Of a DNA stretch of 64,000 bases, positions 42,114 to 50,380 are shown piece by piece; within the stretch, counting starts at the first letter, position 1, and the number at the start of each line of letters is the position of its first letter. Both the position numbers and the translations under genes were made by a program. The stretch comes from Archaeoglobus sp. Its GTDB lineage: Archaea; Halobacteriota; Archaeoglobi; Archaeoglobales; Archaeoglobaceae. The notes beneath the pieces were generated by a model, which saw nothing but the letters and a program-made list of their open reading frames with translations, ran no database searches and was not told where the DNA came from. The stretch is taken from positions 50,809 to 114,808 of the forward strand of contig JACDNU010000002.1 in NCBI GenBank assembly GCA_017656505.1, given 5' to 3'.

Positions 42114-43296
42114 CCTTATCACGGGTTTTGTTCTTGGTTATTCTTCAGATAAGCTCAGCATTCTTCCGGCTTTAATTCTGCTAATACCGGCAAGCATAGG
42201 ATTGAGAGGGAACATTTACGCCTCCCTTGGCTCAAGGCTTAGTTCATACCTTCATACCGGTAGAATAGGCCCCAGTTTGGAACCCATTCCAGAATACACC
42301 GAGAATCTGGCATCCTCAACCTTTCTCCTCATGCTTTTCAGCATCTTCAGCAGTCTTTTAGCAGCTTTTGCAGCCCATCTTATGGGTCTCGATTTTTTCA
42401 TGGGAGAGAAAATTTCCACTGTGAATCTTGCCCTTGATCTTACAACAATCTCAGTATTAGCAGGTGTGCTCTCGGCCTTTCTGATGATTCCCGCAACCTT
42501 TTTCCTAGCGATCGGGAGTTTTCGCTATGGCTGGAATCCTGATAACATCACCGCTCCTTTCATCACCCTCCTCGGAGACGTGGTAACCCTACCGATTCTC
42601 TTCCTTTCTGCCCAGATCGTTTTCGTATCATCTTTCGAGGTCAAAATCTTTATTTTCTCGATTCTCATAATCACAACGGCTTTTCTCGGATTTTTGAGCT
42701 TTTACGGATCTCTTTCAAGGGATGCAAAACTGAAAAAAGGAAAGATTGCCAGAAAGATTGTAAGAGAGAGTTTTTGGGTTCTTATCATATGTATAACCCT
42801 CGATCTACTTGCCGGCTCTGTAATCGGCTCGAGAATAGAGAGATTTGTCGTTATAGCCGGTTTGCTAACGGTTATCCCTTCATTCCTTGAGGATGGAGGA
42901 GCAATAGGAGGGATTCTATCGTCGAGATTCGCCTCCCTTCTGCATCTCGGTGTGCTTGAACCGAGGCTGAAGCCATCTAAAGAGATCCTCAGAGTTTTTG
43001 CAATCTTCCATCTCATCGGCCTTTTCGTTTTTACGCTGATCGGAATATCTGCCCAAGCATTGAATTTGACAGCCGGAATTTCAACTGTGTCGACTGCAGA
43101 AATTGTTGCTGTTACAGTTGTTGCTGGGCAAATTCTGCTCCTCCCCCTGAACTTAATGGCATACTATTTCAGCATTCTTTCTTTCAGAAAAGGTTTGGAC
43201 CCCGATAATATCGGCATCCCCCTCATAACTTCGATTATGGATCTTATCGGCTCTGCCTGCTTTATCCTGGTTCTAATTGCTTTTTCAGTAATCTAA
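42055..43296 (+). CDS. MgtE/SLC41-like divalent cation transporter, duplicated membrane domain
   Basis: A 413-residue membrane protein made of two tandem copies of the MgtE integral membrane domain, as in SLC41 and unlike bacterial MgtE, which has one copy plus cytoplasmic domains. Matching stretches occur in both halves: LIPASIGLRGNIYASLGSRLSSYLHTG and VIPSFLEDGGAIGGILSSRFASLLHLG; PDNITAPFITLLGDVVTLP and PDNIGIPLITSIMDLIGS. About ten helices. Probable Mg2+ or similar cation transport. No N-terminal gating domain or CBS pair is present. The ATG at 42055 is the only usual start in frame. A TATATA element sits near 41949-41956. Confidence 0.85.
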   Translation: MDRRDIKESLFALSLVTVGNLITGFVLGYSSDKLSILPALILLIPASIGLRGNIYASLGSRLSSYLHTGRIGPSLEPIPEYTENLASSTFLLMLFSIFSSLLAAFAAHLMGLDFFMGEKISTVNLALDLTTISVLAGVLSAFLMIPATFFLAIGSFRYGWNPDNITAPFITLLGDVVTLPILFLSAQIVFVSSFEVKIFIFSILIITTAFLGFLSFYGSLSRDAKLKKGKIARKIVRESFWVLIICITLDLLAGSVIGSRIERFVVIAGLLTVIPSFLEDGGAIGGILSSRFASLLHLGVLEPRLKPSKEILRVFAIFHLIGLFVFTLIGISAQALNLTAGISTVSTAEIVAVTVVAGQILLLPLNLMAYYFSILSFRKGLDPDNIGIPLITSIMDLIGSACFILVLIAFSVI

Positions 43297-44150
43297 TCTG
43301 CGATTAAATGCGAGCCGTCGCAGCTTTTGGCCTTAAAAGGAATTCCTTCCCTGCAGAAAGCATAACTTATACCATAGCTCTCGCAAGCATCTTTCACCCT
43401 CTCTAGCAGCTCGATCCTGTAATTTTTTGGCAAGTAGAATGAGTTCTGTATTCTCTCCTTCCCATAAAGCTGCCGGTAGTATTCAAGTTCGGGAAAATTC
43501 TCGATCATTCTCTTCAAAGAGTCAAACCGGAGTTTGAGGGTTGAACTGACGACATGGGAGACGAAAGAACATTCCTCGACTATCCTTCCGATCTCATCCT
43601 CGGTTAAGCCAGGGATTATGGGGTCAAACCTTAAAATGCAAGGTATCCCTTCAGAGTGGAGTTTTTTAAGGGCTTCAACCCTTTTAGCTGGATCTGGGGC
43701 GTTCGGTTCGAGTTTGGAGGCTTTTTCCCTATCGAGTGTTGTTATGGATATACTAACCGCTGCATTAAGCTCTGAAATCACATCCACATCACGTGCAAGG
43801 AGGTTGCTTTTCGTAACGATCAGTAATTTGTGGCCTGAGTATTTCAGTAGCTCAAGAATTCTTCTCGTAAGCCCCATCTTTTTCTCCAAAGGTGGATAGG
43901 GGTCACTTGAATTCGACATCGAAATTAAAGATTTCTCTGGAATTTTCGAGAGATCTTTCTCAACCCTCCTTAGCAGATTTTTCTTGAGCCTCAATTTGTA
44001 AAAGTTTGGTATATAAGTTGAATAGCAGTAAATGCAATGATGGGAGCAGTCGGTATAAGGGTTGAGAGAGTATTTGGACGGGCAAGTGCAAAGAGGGGAT
44101 TTCCAAGGATCAAAGGGCTTTATGATTTCTGTACGGGACATTTCACCCAC
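43293..44150 (-). CDS. Radical SAM protein (SplB/Rv2578c-like)
   Basis: A 285-residue radical SAM enzyme. The iron-sulfur motif is CSHHCIYCYS (Cys35, Cys39, Cys42), with a preceding aromatic-basic stretch and CTC. Later SMSNSSDPYPPLEKK and LRFDPIIPGL are typical of the group that includes spore photoproduct lyase-like and Rv2578c-like proteins. Substrate is unknown, although DNA or RNA repair has been proposed for this group. The gene converges on the MgtE-like gene with a four-base overlap of stops. A cysteine and histidine rich tail (CREG, KSCDGSH) is present. Confidence 0.8.
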   Translation of the reverse strand: MGEMSRTEIIKPFDPWKSPLCTCPSKYSLNPYTDCSHHCIYCYSTYIPNFYKLRLKKNLLRRVEKDLSKIPEKSLISMSNSSDPYPPLEKKMGLTRRILELLKYSGHKLLIVTKSNLLARDVDVISELNAAVSISITTLDREKASKLEPNAPDPAKRVEALKKLHSEGIPCILRFDPIIPGLTEDEIGRIVEECSFVSHVVSSTLKLRFDSLKRMIENFPELEYYRQLYGKERIQNSFYLPKNYRIELLERVKDACESYGISYAFCREGIPFKAKSCDGSHLIAD

Positions 44151-44196
44151 ATTTGAACCGACATTTCAAACTCACGCTTCAGACCAACTAACCCAG

Positions 44197-44748
44197 CTAA
44201 TCGAAATAATACTCTTTGTTTATCCAAGGAATTAACGCTGCTGTCACGCTTAGTCTAGTAAGCTCAGTCCTCGAAATCTTGCCCTTCGTAAAGAAATGAA
44301 TCGCACCTGTTTTCTCACCAAGATCCCTTATGCCGGTGAACTCGTCCATTACCTCACCGACCTCTCTTCCTTTAAGAACCTCAGCAATAACGAATGGAGG
44401 ATACTCGAAGCCCGGTCCAAAGCCTATAGAAACCCTAGAGCCATTGTAGATTGCCGAAACCTGAAAATCGATGAAGCCGGTTATGGTGTCTCTGAAGGAG
44501 AAGAGTCCAGCCTCAACTCCAACCGAGAAGTCAAATTCTTCGGAATAAGCTTTCAGCGCTCTGTTTATCGCCCCTTTTATGGAATCGTTGTTGAAAGGTT
44601 GCTTCCCAACACCTGAATCTACTTCTTTGGATTTCACATCTACCCTATCAAAGTACTGAGCGAATGCTTGCTTAACTCCCTCCACCTTCACCGGATTTTT
44701 CGACCCAACAACAACTCTGACCACAAAACATCCATACTGCCAGTCCAT
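44197..44748 (-). CDS. Inosine/xanthosine triphosphatase (YjjX/DUF84 family)
   Basis: House-cleaning NTPase that removes deaminated purine nucleotides from the pool. Near the N-terminus is VVVGSKNPVKVEGVKQAF, then DSGVGKQPFNNDSIKGAINRA, VGVEAGL and GFGPGFEYPP, matching YjjX. The chain is 183 residues if the ATG at 44748 is used; the GTG at 44724 would start closer to the family's usual N-terminus (VVRVVVGSK). The gene is divergent from the DsrE gene, and direct repeats of ACGTTAATT lie between them. Confidence 0.85.
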   Translation of the reverse strand: MDWQYGCFVVRVVVGSKNPVKVEGVKQAFAQYFDRVDVKSKEVDSGVGKQPFNNDSIKGAINRALKAYSEEFDFSVGVEAGLFSFRDTITGFIDFQVSAIYNGSRVSIGFGPGFEYPPFVIAEVLKGREVGEVMDEFTGIRDLGEKTGAIHFFTKGKISRTELTRLSVTAALIPWINKEYYFD

Positions 44749-44778
44749 ATATTTCTTGTCAATAAACTCGAATTACCT

Positions 44779-44800
44779 ACGTTAATTATCAACGTTAATT
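44779..44800. promoter_or_regulatory. Direct repeats ACGTTAATT upstream of the DsrE gene TATA
   Basis: The nine-base word occurs at 44779-44787 and 44792-44800, a 13-base period, directly before the TATA-like TTTTTTAAAA (about 44800-44807) of the DsrE gene and between divergent genes. It may be a regulator site. Evidence is repetition and position only. Confidence 0.35.
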
Positions 44801-44826
44801 TTTTAAAACCAAGTAAAGTTCACCAT

Positions 44827-45195
44827 ATGCGAGTTGTCTTTCACATAGATCTCGACTCCACACCGACCTTTGAGCTTTTGCTCGGCAACATACGAAATCT
44901 GCTGAAAAGCGTTGAAAACATAGAAAAGGTAGAAAAGGTAGAAAGGATAGAAATAGCTGTTGTTGCTAATGGATACGCCGTTAAGCTCTTTACCAAGCCC
45001 AACTTGGAGAAATACGCAGAGGAAATAGAAACGCTAGTTGAGAAGGGTGTTGTTTTTTACGTTTGCAACAATGCCCTCACCAATTTGGTAAACGTTAAAC
45101 CAGAAAGCATATCCGATCTCTGCGAAATTATCCCTGCAGGGGTTGTTAAGCTGATTGAACTTCAAAAGAAAGGCTATGCTTATATCAAGCCCTAA
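44827..45195 (+). CDS. DsrE family protein
   Basis: A 122-residue protein of the DsrE/F-like fold: VVFHIDLDSTPTF start, an IEIAVVANGYAVKLF strand-helix, GVVFYVCNNAL with the conserved cysteine, and a terminal LIELQKKGYAYIKP. These proteins act as sulfur carriers or in redox tasks; true DsrE works with DsrF and DsrH, none of which is here. The ATG at 44827 fits a leaderless start 26 bases after a TATA element; a longer in-frame extension upstream would run over the promoter. In-frame 9-base repeats (TAGAAAAGG, 44921-44938) encode EKVEKV. Confidence 0.8.
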   Translation: MRVVFHIDLDSTPTFELLLGNIRNLLKSVENIEKVEKVERIEIAVVANGYAVKLFTKPNLEKYAEEIETLVEKGVVFYVCNNALTNLVNVKPESISDLCEIIPAGVVKLIELQKKGYAYIKP

Positions 45196-45222
45196 TTGAG
45201 TTTGAAACCAAAATTAGACAAA

Positions 45223-45669
45223 CTAAATCAGATTGCCGTATCTATCGATCTCACCCTTTTTAATTCTCGTAGATGAGATCGGTTTCCCGTCCTCGGCCAT
45301 CAGGAAATCAACCTTGACGACCTTTATTTCTCTCTTTCCCAACTCTTTCCTCTTCTTGTTTATTTCGACGGCCATCCTGCATGTTTCAGGAGATACAACA
45401 AGATAATCAAAATCGATTTCAAGAGTCCTGCCATATGGATTGTCTATTTTGACAACAGAAGGTGTAAAACCATACTTTGCCTGAACGTATCGCTTAATGT
45501 TCTCAGCCCGTATTTCGAACGGCAGAACGCTCCTTATCCTCATCCTCGCCATCTCGTCGCTCGTAACGCCTATCATCACATCTCTGCCACCAAGTTTTAT
45601 CGCAACCTCTATCAGCTTCTTGTGTCCTTCGTGCAAAGGTTCGAACGTTCCGCCAAGGGCCACCTTCAT
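45223..45669 (-). CDS. coaD: Phosphopantetheine adenylyltransferase, archaeal type
   Basis: Penultimate step of CoA synthesis: transfer of AMP to 4'-phosphopantetheine. The 148-residue protein has the nucleotidyltransferase signature GGTFEPLHEGHK (residues 6-17, HxGH-type), RIRSVLPFEIRAENI, and the terminal ISSTRIKKGEID. Size and motifs match the archaeal PPAT group. It lies convergent to the DsrE gene. The ATG at 45669 has little Shine-Dalgarno sequence, and an AT-rich box lies about 25-30 bases upstream (plus-strand TTTATTTATTT), in keeping with a leaderless start. Confidence 0.9.
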   Translation of the reverse strand: MKVALGGTFEPLHEGHKKLIEVAIKLGGRDVMIGVTSDEMARMRIRSVLPFEIRAENIKRYVQAKYGFTPSVVKIDNPYGRTLEIDFDYLVVSPETCRMAVEINKKRKELGKREIKVVKVDFLMAEDGKPISSTRIKKGEIDRYGNLI

Positions 45670-45871
45670 TTCAGAGGGAAGAAGACTTCGGTGATTATAA
45701 AAGCTTTATTTATTTTTTGCTTTTAAGTTTGGTTATGCAACCCTTTATGATCTGAACAATTTTTCCCAGCCTCATACAGGGATTATCTTACCTATTCCAA
45801 CTATAGAATTCAGCTTTCGCAATCACAAGTGCTGATGTGGTTAGCAAAACTTCAGAACTTGTTCATAAAAT

Positions 45872-46183
45872 TCAGTGCAAGCTGCTCAGTATCGTCGAGA
45901 AAACTTGATTTACAATATCAATTCCGTTCAATTTGAGTATGAGATTCAAAACCGCTCCAACTATCGCTCCAACGACTAAGGCGGAGATTATCCTGACTTT
46001 TATTATCAGAATTATCGCAATGACTAAAAGTACGAGTGTCGAGACAGCGTTGAGCTGTGAAAGCTGAACTGTAGCTTCAGTTATGACATTGCTCATTAAG
46101 CTGAAAAGTGTTGCAATACCACTCAAACCAAAGAGAAAACCGACAATAACTCCTATTATCGTGATTGTAGTGTCACTCCCCAT
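45872..46183 (-). CDS. Small hydrophobic membrane protein, unknown
   Basis: A 103-residue protein with three clear membrane segments (ITIIGVIVGFLFGLSGI, VSTLVLLVIAIILII and ISALVVGAIVGAVLNLIL) and short polar ends. Not recognised as a named family. The glycine-rich helices suggest packing in an oligomer. It stands alone between the coaD gene and the DUF169 gene; a plus-strand-wise gap of about 200 bases on its downstream side holds no gene. It might be a pore or anchor protein, but this is only inference. Confidence 0.5.
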   Translation of the reverse strand: MGSDTTITIIGVIVGFLFGLSGIATLFSLMSNVITEATVQLSQLNAVSTLVLLVIAIILIIKVRIISALVVGAIVGAVLNLILKLNGIDIVNQVFSTILSSLH

Positions 46184-46260
46184 GCACCTAAGTTAAAGTG
46201 TGAAAATATAATCCTTTTGATAATTACATGATTACGGATGCAATTGCTTTGGATGCCAAT

Positions 46261-47037
46261 TTATATCTTCTCTAGCTTTTCCATAAATTCCTTGTACATC
46301 TTTGGAAATCTCGGTGTGAAGAATAGGAAAGGTGAAACTGGATACCCAACGTTTGCGCCTTTCCCAGCTTTCTTCAGCCCATCGATAATCTTATCAACCC
46401 ATGAGTAGGGCATGGAGAAGATTGCTTCGTCCTCATCAAGTCCACCGTAAGCTCTGTCACCAGCTCCTGGGATTGATACAGATGGCTCCCCGTTCAACGC
46501 TGGAAATAAGGCTTCTGAGCATGATGCGGTTTTAGCTATGAGTTCTGCCTTTACTACACCGCCATAATAGGTTTTTGCCTGAATTAACCTTCCAATCTGG
46601 GCTGAATTTCCAAAAATAAGTATCGCTTGAGGTTCAACATTCATTTTCGTTAGGTCTCCGAAGATGAATGTCTTGTACTTTCCTTGGGGTAAAAAGTTCT
46701 CAGGCATCTCAGCTAACTCTTCAGCTGACTCGCTTTCAAACCATCCAGCTTTTACAAGGATGTTCCTCAACTCTTCTTTTAAGTCTCCCCTAACAAGCCC
46801 GTAAACAACCATAGAAGGTGGACAACCGAAATCTTCGAATTTCATAGCTACAGTTCTGCCTGTAAACCTCGCGAAACCAATCGCCTGGCAGACAGCCATC
46901 TTCATCCCGTACTTCGATGGTCGAAATGCTCCTTCTGGGACTTCATCCTTTTCGGAAAAGTGAACACCCACTGGAGGAGTTCTGAGTCTTAAAATCTGAA
47001 ACAGCTCCTTTCCTTTTTCATTCCAATCAGCTTCCAT
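46261..47037 (-). CDS. DUF169 family protein
   Basis: A 258-residue protein with the features of DUF169: the start RLRTPPVGVHF, the MAVCQAIGFARF cysteine segment, FGCPPSMVVYGL, and the late TASCSEALFPALNGEPSVSIPGAGDRAYGG. Family function is unknown; it is common in anaerobes and often near metal or corrinoid enzymes. Conserved cysteines at about 49, 71 and 173 could bind a metal or be redox active. Monocistronic and divergent from the zinc-ribbon gene. Confidence 0.82.
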   Translation of the reverse strand: MEADWNEKGKELFQILRLRTPPVGVHFSEKDEVPEGAFRPSKYGMKMAVCQAIGFARFTGRTVAMKFEDFGCPPSMVVYGLVRGDLKEELRNILVKAGWFESESAEELAEMPENFLPQGKYKTFIFGDLTKMNVEPQAILIFGNSAQIGRLIQAKTYYGGVVKAELIAKTASCSEALFPALNGEPSVSIPGAGDRAYGGLDEDEAIFSMPYSWVDKIIDGLKKAGKGANVGYPVSPFLFFTPRFPKMYKEFMEKLEKI

Positions 47038-47135
47038 GCGTCTTGTTGGAATTGAAAATTAAAAATTTTTCGAGACTTGGATTACATGATGAGCGAAACG
47101 AAAATGATAATAACCAAGGAAAATAATTTGGAGTA

Positions 47136-47303
47136 ATGCTCATAGTCTGCGACAACTGCGGAGGAGATGAATTCAGAATAAACGACAAAATGATTGCAGT
47201 TTGCATACTCTGTGGTAACAAAATAAAGCTATGCGATGGAGAAGGCTTAAAATTCAAAGAGGAAAGATCGGAGGAAGACCAAACTGAGAATCAGGAATCA
47301 TAA
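47136..47303 (+). CDS. Small zinc-ribbon protein, 55 residues
   Basis: A short gene with CDNC near the start (Cys5, Cys8), CILC (Cys23, Cys26) and a further Cys33, then an acidic tail (KFKEERSEEDQ). The paired CxxC spacing of about 14 residues suits a zinc ribbon. The ATG at 47136 follows GGAG at 47130-47133; the TAA is at 47301. It is divergent from the DUF169 gene. The role is unknown, though such ribbons often bind RNA polymerase or ribosomal parts. Confidence 0.6.
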   Translation: MLIVCDNCGGDEFRINDKMIAVCILCGNKIKLCDGEGLKFKEERSEEDQTENQES

Positions 47304-47383
47304 TATCGAGTCATGGTATCAATACTCCCAAAAGTCCCTTTTTCCCCATAAAAATTATATCCTATGCGTCGAACTTTTTCTCT

Positions 47384-48028
47384 ATGCCAAATTATCTTGA
47401 GCTAGTCTATAATCCAAATAAATTCTTTTCCGATGCAAAAAAGGAAAAAATTGGATTTTTAGCACCTCTCGCTTTTGTTCTAGCTTCTGCAATTCTTTCA
47501 ACTGCTTCAGCTGCATCATTCGCCGATTTGTACGCAAGAGCAGTGGTTGAGTTGGTTGTCTCGCAGGGTGTACCGGCTGAACAGGCTCAAGCGGTTTACA
47601 CAATAACCTATTACTCAACAGTAATAACTCCTTTTATCTTCTCTTTCATCATCTGGCTAGTTTTCTCGGCAATCCTGCATGGAATTTCAGCAGTTTTTGG
47701 CGGAAAGGGAAAGTTCTCCACCACACTAAAGTTTCTAGGCTTCTGCTTTCTGCCGAGCATAGTACTCTTCCCTTTGAGCTTCAAAATAGCTATAGACACA
47801 GCTGCGATAATCTCAGTCCAAGGGTTCCAAGGGCTGTCCAACGAGTCGATTAAAATTGCAGGGGCAAGCTTGAGCACGTTGACTCTGGGATGGCAGTTTA
47901 TCCTCTGGAGTTTCGCGATCAAGCATGCAAGGGAACTCGAGTTTGGAAAAGCCCTAACGACTGCCGCAATTCCTGCCGCAATCTATTTAGCAATGACATG
48001 GTATTCAGTCATAACTCTTCTACAATAG
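47384..48028 (+). CDS. Yip1 domain membrane protein
   Basis: A 214-residue membrane protein with five helices. The N-terminal YNPNKFFSDAKKEKIGFLAPLAFVL and the central segments VLHGI-type (ILHGISAVFGGKGKFSTTLKFLGFCFLP) match the archaeal Yip1-like family. Function in archaea is unknown; an envelope or transport-related role is inferred. TATA element AAATTATAT (about 47352-47360) is placed about 26 bases ahead of the ATG, so the message should be leaderless. Confidence 0.75.
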   Translation: MPNYLELVYNPNKFFSDAKKEKIGFLAPLAFVLASAILSTASAASFADLYARAVVELVVSQGVPAEQAQAVYTITYYSTVITPFIFSFIIWLVFSAILHGISAVFGGKGKFSTTLKFLGFCFLPSIVLFPLSFKIAIDTAAIISVQGFQGLSNESIKIAGASLSTLTLGWQFILWSFAIKHARELEFGKALTTAAIPAAIYLAMTWYSVITLLQ

Positions 48029-48095
48029 AAAAACTTTCGAGAAAGATGTGGCATAGTTAGTGGTTAATTAAAATACCCGACAGCTAACCGATGAA

Positions 48096-48103
48096 TTTAT
48101 AAG
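48096..48103 (+). promoter_or_regulatory. TATA element of tRNA-Gln
   Basis: TTTATAAG lies 46 bases before the mature tRNA 5' end, which allows transcription to start near 48125 with a short 5' leader that RNase P would remove. Confidence 0.5.
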
Positions 48104-48141
48104 ACCAGAAATGAAAGTCTGAGCGAAAATTGGTAAACCAA

Positions 48142-48214
48142 AGCCCCGTGGGGTAGCGGTCGATCCTGTCGGACTCTGGATCCGATGACTCCGGTTCGAA
48201 TCCGGACGGGGCTA
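48142..48214 (+). tRNA. tRNA-Gln (anticodon CTG)
   Basis: The gene folds into a full cloverleaf. The acceptor stem pairs AGCCCCG with CGGGGCT (48142-48148 and 48207-48213), with discriminator A at 48214 and no encoded CCA. The D arm carries GGG-TAGCGGTCGA-TCC. The anticodon stem TCGGA/TCCGA encloses loop CTCTGGA, so the anticodon is CTG (48176-48178), decoding CAG. The T arm is TCCGG-TTCGAAT-CCGGA. No intron is seen. The layout of the D arm and the short TGAC variable loop are typical for archaeal glutamine tRNA. T-rich sequence follows and probably ends transcription. Confidence 0.93.
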
Positions 48215-48420
48215 CTTTATTTTGCTTCTTTATAACTTTTTTCCACTCGATTTTTAATATACTCGCATAATAAACCATAATACTGCAGATTAAACGCATT
48301 GGTTCTTCAAAACTTATAAACTTCATATTTCTTAAATTAAAATAAAATTTTATTTTGTATAACATAAGATTTAATAATGATGAAAATACATTAATTTAAA
48401 ACTAAAAAGGAGGTGGAAAA

Positions 48421-48738
48421 ATGAGTGTGATTTACATCGTAAAATGGACGATTAGGCCAGAAAAAGCTGAAGAATATCCCTCATGGGTTCAAAATGCCAT
48501 ATCTAAGGTTTTAAGCATTCCAGGTGTTAAAGAGTTCCGTGCGTACAGGATTGCTGCTGGCGCTCATAATCAGGCAAGCAGCACCTATGAGTTTGAGAAC
48601 ATGGAAAGCTGGGCCTCCTGGTACTCAAATGAAGTTACTCAGAAGGCTCTGGAAGAGCTTCACAATTATGCATCCCACATAACGATGGAGCTGTGGAGTC
48701 CGTCCCCACTCATTCCTGAACCGATCCGGCCGGGATAA
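48421..48738 (+). CDS. Dimeric alpha/beta-barrel (ABM-like) protein
   Basis: A 105-residue protein of the ferredoxin-like dimeric barrel type. The start IYIVKWTIRPEKAEEYPSWVQ and the central VKEFRAYRIAAG match the antibiotic biosynthesis monooxygenase-like superfamily, whose members include haem-degrading and small-molecule enzymes as well as signalling barrels. No catalytic residue can be named. AAAGGAGGTGG sits nine bases before the ATG, a strong ribosome site. It is isolated between the tRNA gene and the FetA-like gene, with a 206-base upstream gap rich in A and T. Confidence 0.65.
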   Translation: MSVIYIVKWTIRPEKAEEYPSWVQNAISKVLSIPGVKEFRAYRIAAGAHNQASSTYEFENMESWASWYSNEVTQKALEELHNYASHITMELWSPSPLIPEPIRPG

Positions 48739-48843
48739 ACAATTTAATTTTAATTTTTTAATATTTTAATTTCTTATATCTTATATCTCTAGCTTCTTTT
48801 AAAATGCCAACAACTCCAAAAAGGGAAGAATTAACACCATCTT

Positions 48844-49554
48844 ATGCAAATGATAGAGATCATTAGTCTCAAGAAAAAAATTGGGAGTAGAGAGATACTT
48901 AAAGGGCTTAACTTGAGTGTAAAGAAAGGAGAAATCGTAACAATCGTTGGACCTTCAGGGAGCGGTAAATCAACACTCCTTAGATGCATAAACAGGCTAA
49001 CAGAGTTTGATAGCGGAGACATTCTCATAAATGGAGTATCTGTAAGAGAATATAATCCCTTAGAGCTTAGAAGAATAGTTGGAATCGTTTTTCAGCTTCC
49101 AGTTATGTTTGATGGAAGTGTTGAAGACAACATCGCTTACGGATTGAGGCTCTCAAATGTAGGGAAAGAAGTGGAGAAGGAAAAAATGATTGAAATGGAA
49201 AAAGAAATAAAGAAAATAGCGAGAGAAGTGGGGATTGAAGATTTTCTCTCCAATGAGGCTACCAAATTGAGCATAGGGGAGCAGCAAAGAGTGGCTTTGG
49301 CAAGGGCTTTAATTTTAAAACCGAAAGTAATGCTTCTCGACGAACCAACTTCTGCTCTGGATCCAAAAAATGAGGAAAACATTGAGAACCTCATCCTAAA
49401 ACTCGTAAAATCGAAAGGCATAACCGTTTTGTGGGTGACGCACGATGTTGCTCAGGCAAGGAGAGTTGGAGACAGAGTTTCCGTTATGAAGGAGGGGAGG
49501 ATAATTCTCACCGACATCCCTGAAAAAATTGCGTGGGAGGAGGTTTATGTATGA
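48844..49554 (+). CDS. FetA-like ABC transporter ATP-binding protein
   Basis: ATPase subunit of a two-gene exporter of the FetAB (YbbLM) type, thought to export iron or protect against oxidative stress. The 236 residues hold Walker A VGPSGSGKST, Q-loop IVFQLPVMF, Walker B MLLDEPTSALD and switch histidine WVTHD. The signature is LSIGEQQR rather than LSGGQ or LSGGE, with isoleucine in place of glycine. The permease follows after 21 bases. An ATG at 48844 or 48850 could be the start. The 12-base repeat at the end of the gene contains the stop codon. Confidence 0.85.
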   Translation: MQMIEIISLKKKIGSREILKGLNLSVKKGEIVTIVGPSGSGKSTLLRCINRLTEFDSGDILINGVSVREYNPLELRRIVGIVFQLPVMFDGSVEDNIAYGLRLSNVGKEVEKEKMIEMEKEIKKIAREVGIEDFLSNEATKLSIGEQQRVALARALILKPKVMLLDEPTSALDPKNEENIENLILKLVKSKGITVLWVTHDVAQARRVGDRVSVMKEGRIILTDIPEKIAWEEVYV

Positions 49555-49568
49555 GGTTATGTATGAGG
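49545..49568. repeat. Perfect 12-base tandem duplication across a stop codon
   Basis: TTATGTATGAGG occurs twice in a row. The TGA of the first copy (49552-49554) is the stop codon of the FetA-like gene, and the second GAGG acts as the ribosome binding site for the FetB-like gene at 49576. Confidence 0.88.
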
Positions 49569-49575
49569 TGATATT

Positions 49576-50349
49576 ATGCAAGATATAATGGAGAACCTTG
49601 TAAAGCTCGCTTCTGCTTCTTCACTCGTTTTAGTCATCATTCTGATTTCCCACTTAAGAAAAATCGGAATTGTAAAGGATTTTCTATCAGCAGCATCGAG
49701 GGGTTTCATCCAGCTTATGCTTCTCTCACCGATACTCGCATATGTTTTCTTTTCAAGCATCTGGTTTGTTTATGCAACACCTATCATAGCGGTAATGGCT
49801 TTGCTCGCAGGATATACATCTGCGAAAAGAGCTGAAGCTAGTGGACTTTCCAAGGCGATCTTAATAACCACACCAAGCATTACAATCGGTGCCCTATTTT
49901 CCCTCTCGGCATTGACGATACTTAAGGTTATTCCGATAAAACCCGAATTCATAATCCCGCTTGCCGGCATGGCTTTCGGAAATGCGATGAACATATGCTC
50001 TCTCACACTAACAAGGCTTCTGGGCGAGATCAAAAATAATAGAGACAAAATAGAAGCTATGCTGGCCTTAGGTGCAAGTTCCGATCTAACTGTCAAAGAA
50101 TTCGAGAGAATAGCTGCAAAATGGGCTCTGATTCCAAACATAGATAACCTGCGAACCCTAGGATTGATTTTTATCCCCGGCACCATGACGGGAATGCTAA
50201 TGGCAGGAATCGCCCCGATCACAGCAGCTGTCTACCAGCTATCGATATTTTTCATGATCATAAGTTCCGGGATCATAACCGCTGTTATTGCAATCCATTT
50301 CACGAGAGCAAGAGTGTTCACGCCAGCGCACCAGTTAGTTGATATCTGA
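49576..50349 (+). CDS. FetB-like ABC permease (UPF0014)
   Basis: Membrane partner of the preceding ATPase, 257 residues with about seven helices. Family stretches include the AASRGFIQLMLLSPI region, PLAGMAFGNAMNICSLTLTRL and MEAMLALGAS-like (here IEAMLALGASS), then IPGTMTGMLMAGIAP. In E. coli FetAB exports iron; homologous plant proteins (STAR/ALS3) act in aluminium tolerance. The GAGGTGAT ribosome site lies within the repeat upstream. Its metal is not known here. Confidence 0.85.
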   Translation: MQDIMENLVKLASASSLVLVIILISHLRKIGIVKDFLSAASRGFIQLMLLSPILAYVFFSSIWFVYATPIIAVMALLAGYTSAKRAEASGLSKAILITTPSITIGALFSLSALTILKVIPIKPEFIIPLAGMAFGNAMNICSLTLTRLLGEIKNNRDKIEAMLALGASSDLTVKEFERIAAKWALIPNIDNLRTLGLIFIPGTMTGMLMAGIAPITAAVYQLSIFFMIISSGIITAVIAIHFTRARVFTPAHQLVDI

Positions 50350-50380
50350 GATTGAAATCAAAAAATCGAATGGGATAGAG

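Noticed and set aside
44668..44826. Longer N-terminus for the DsrE protein
   Set aside because: It would overlap the divergent NTPase gene and the TATA element, and has no DsrE similarity.
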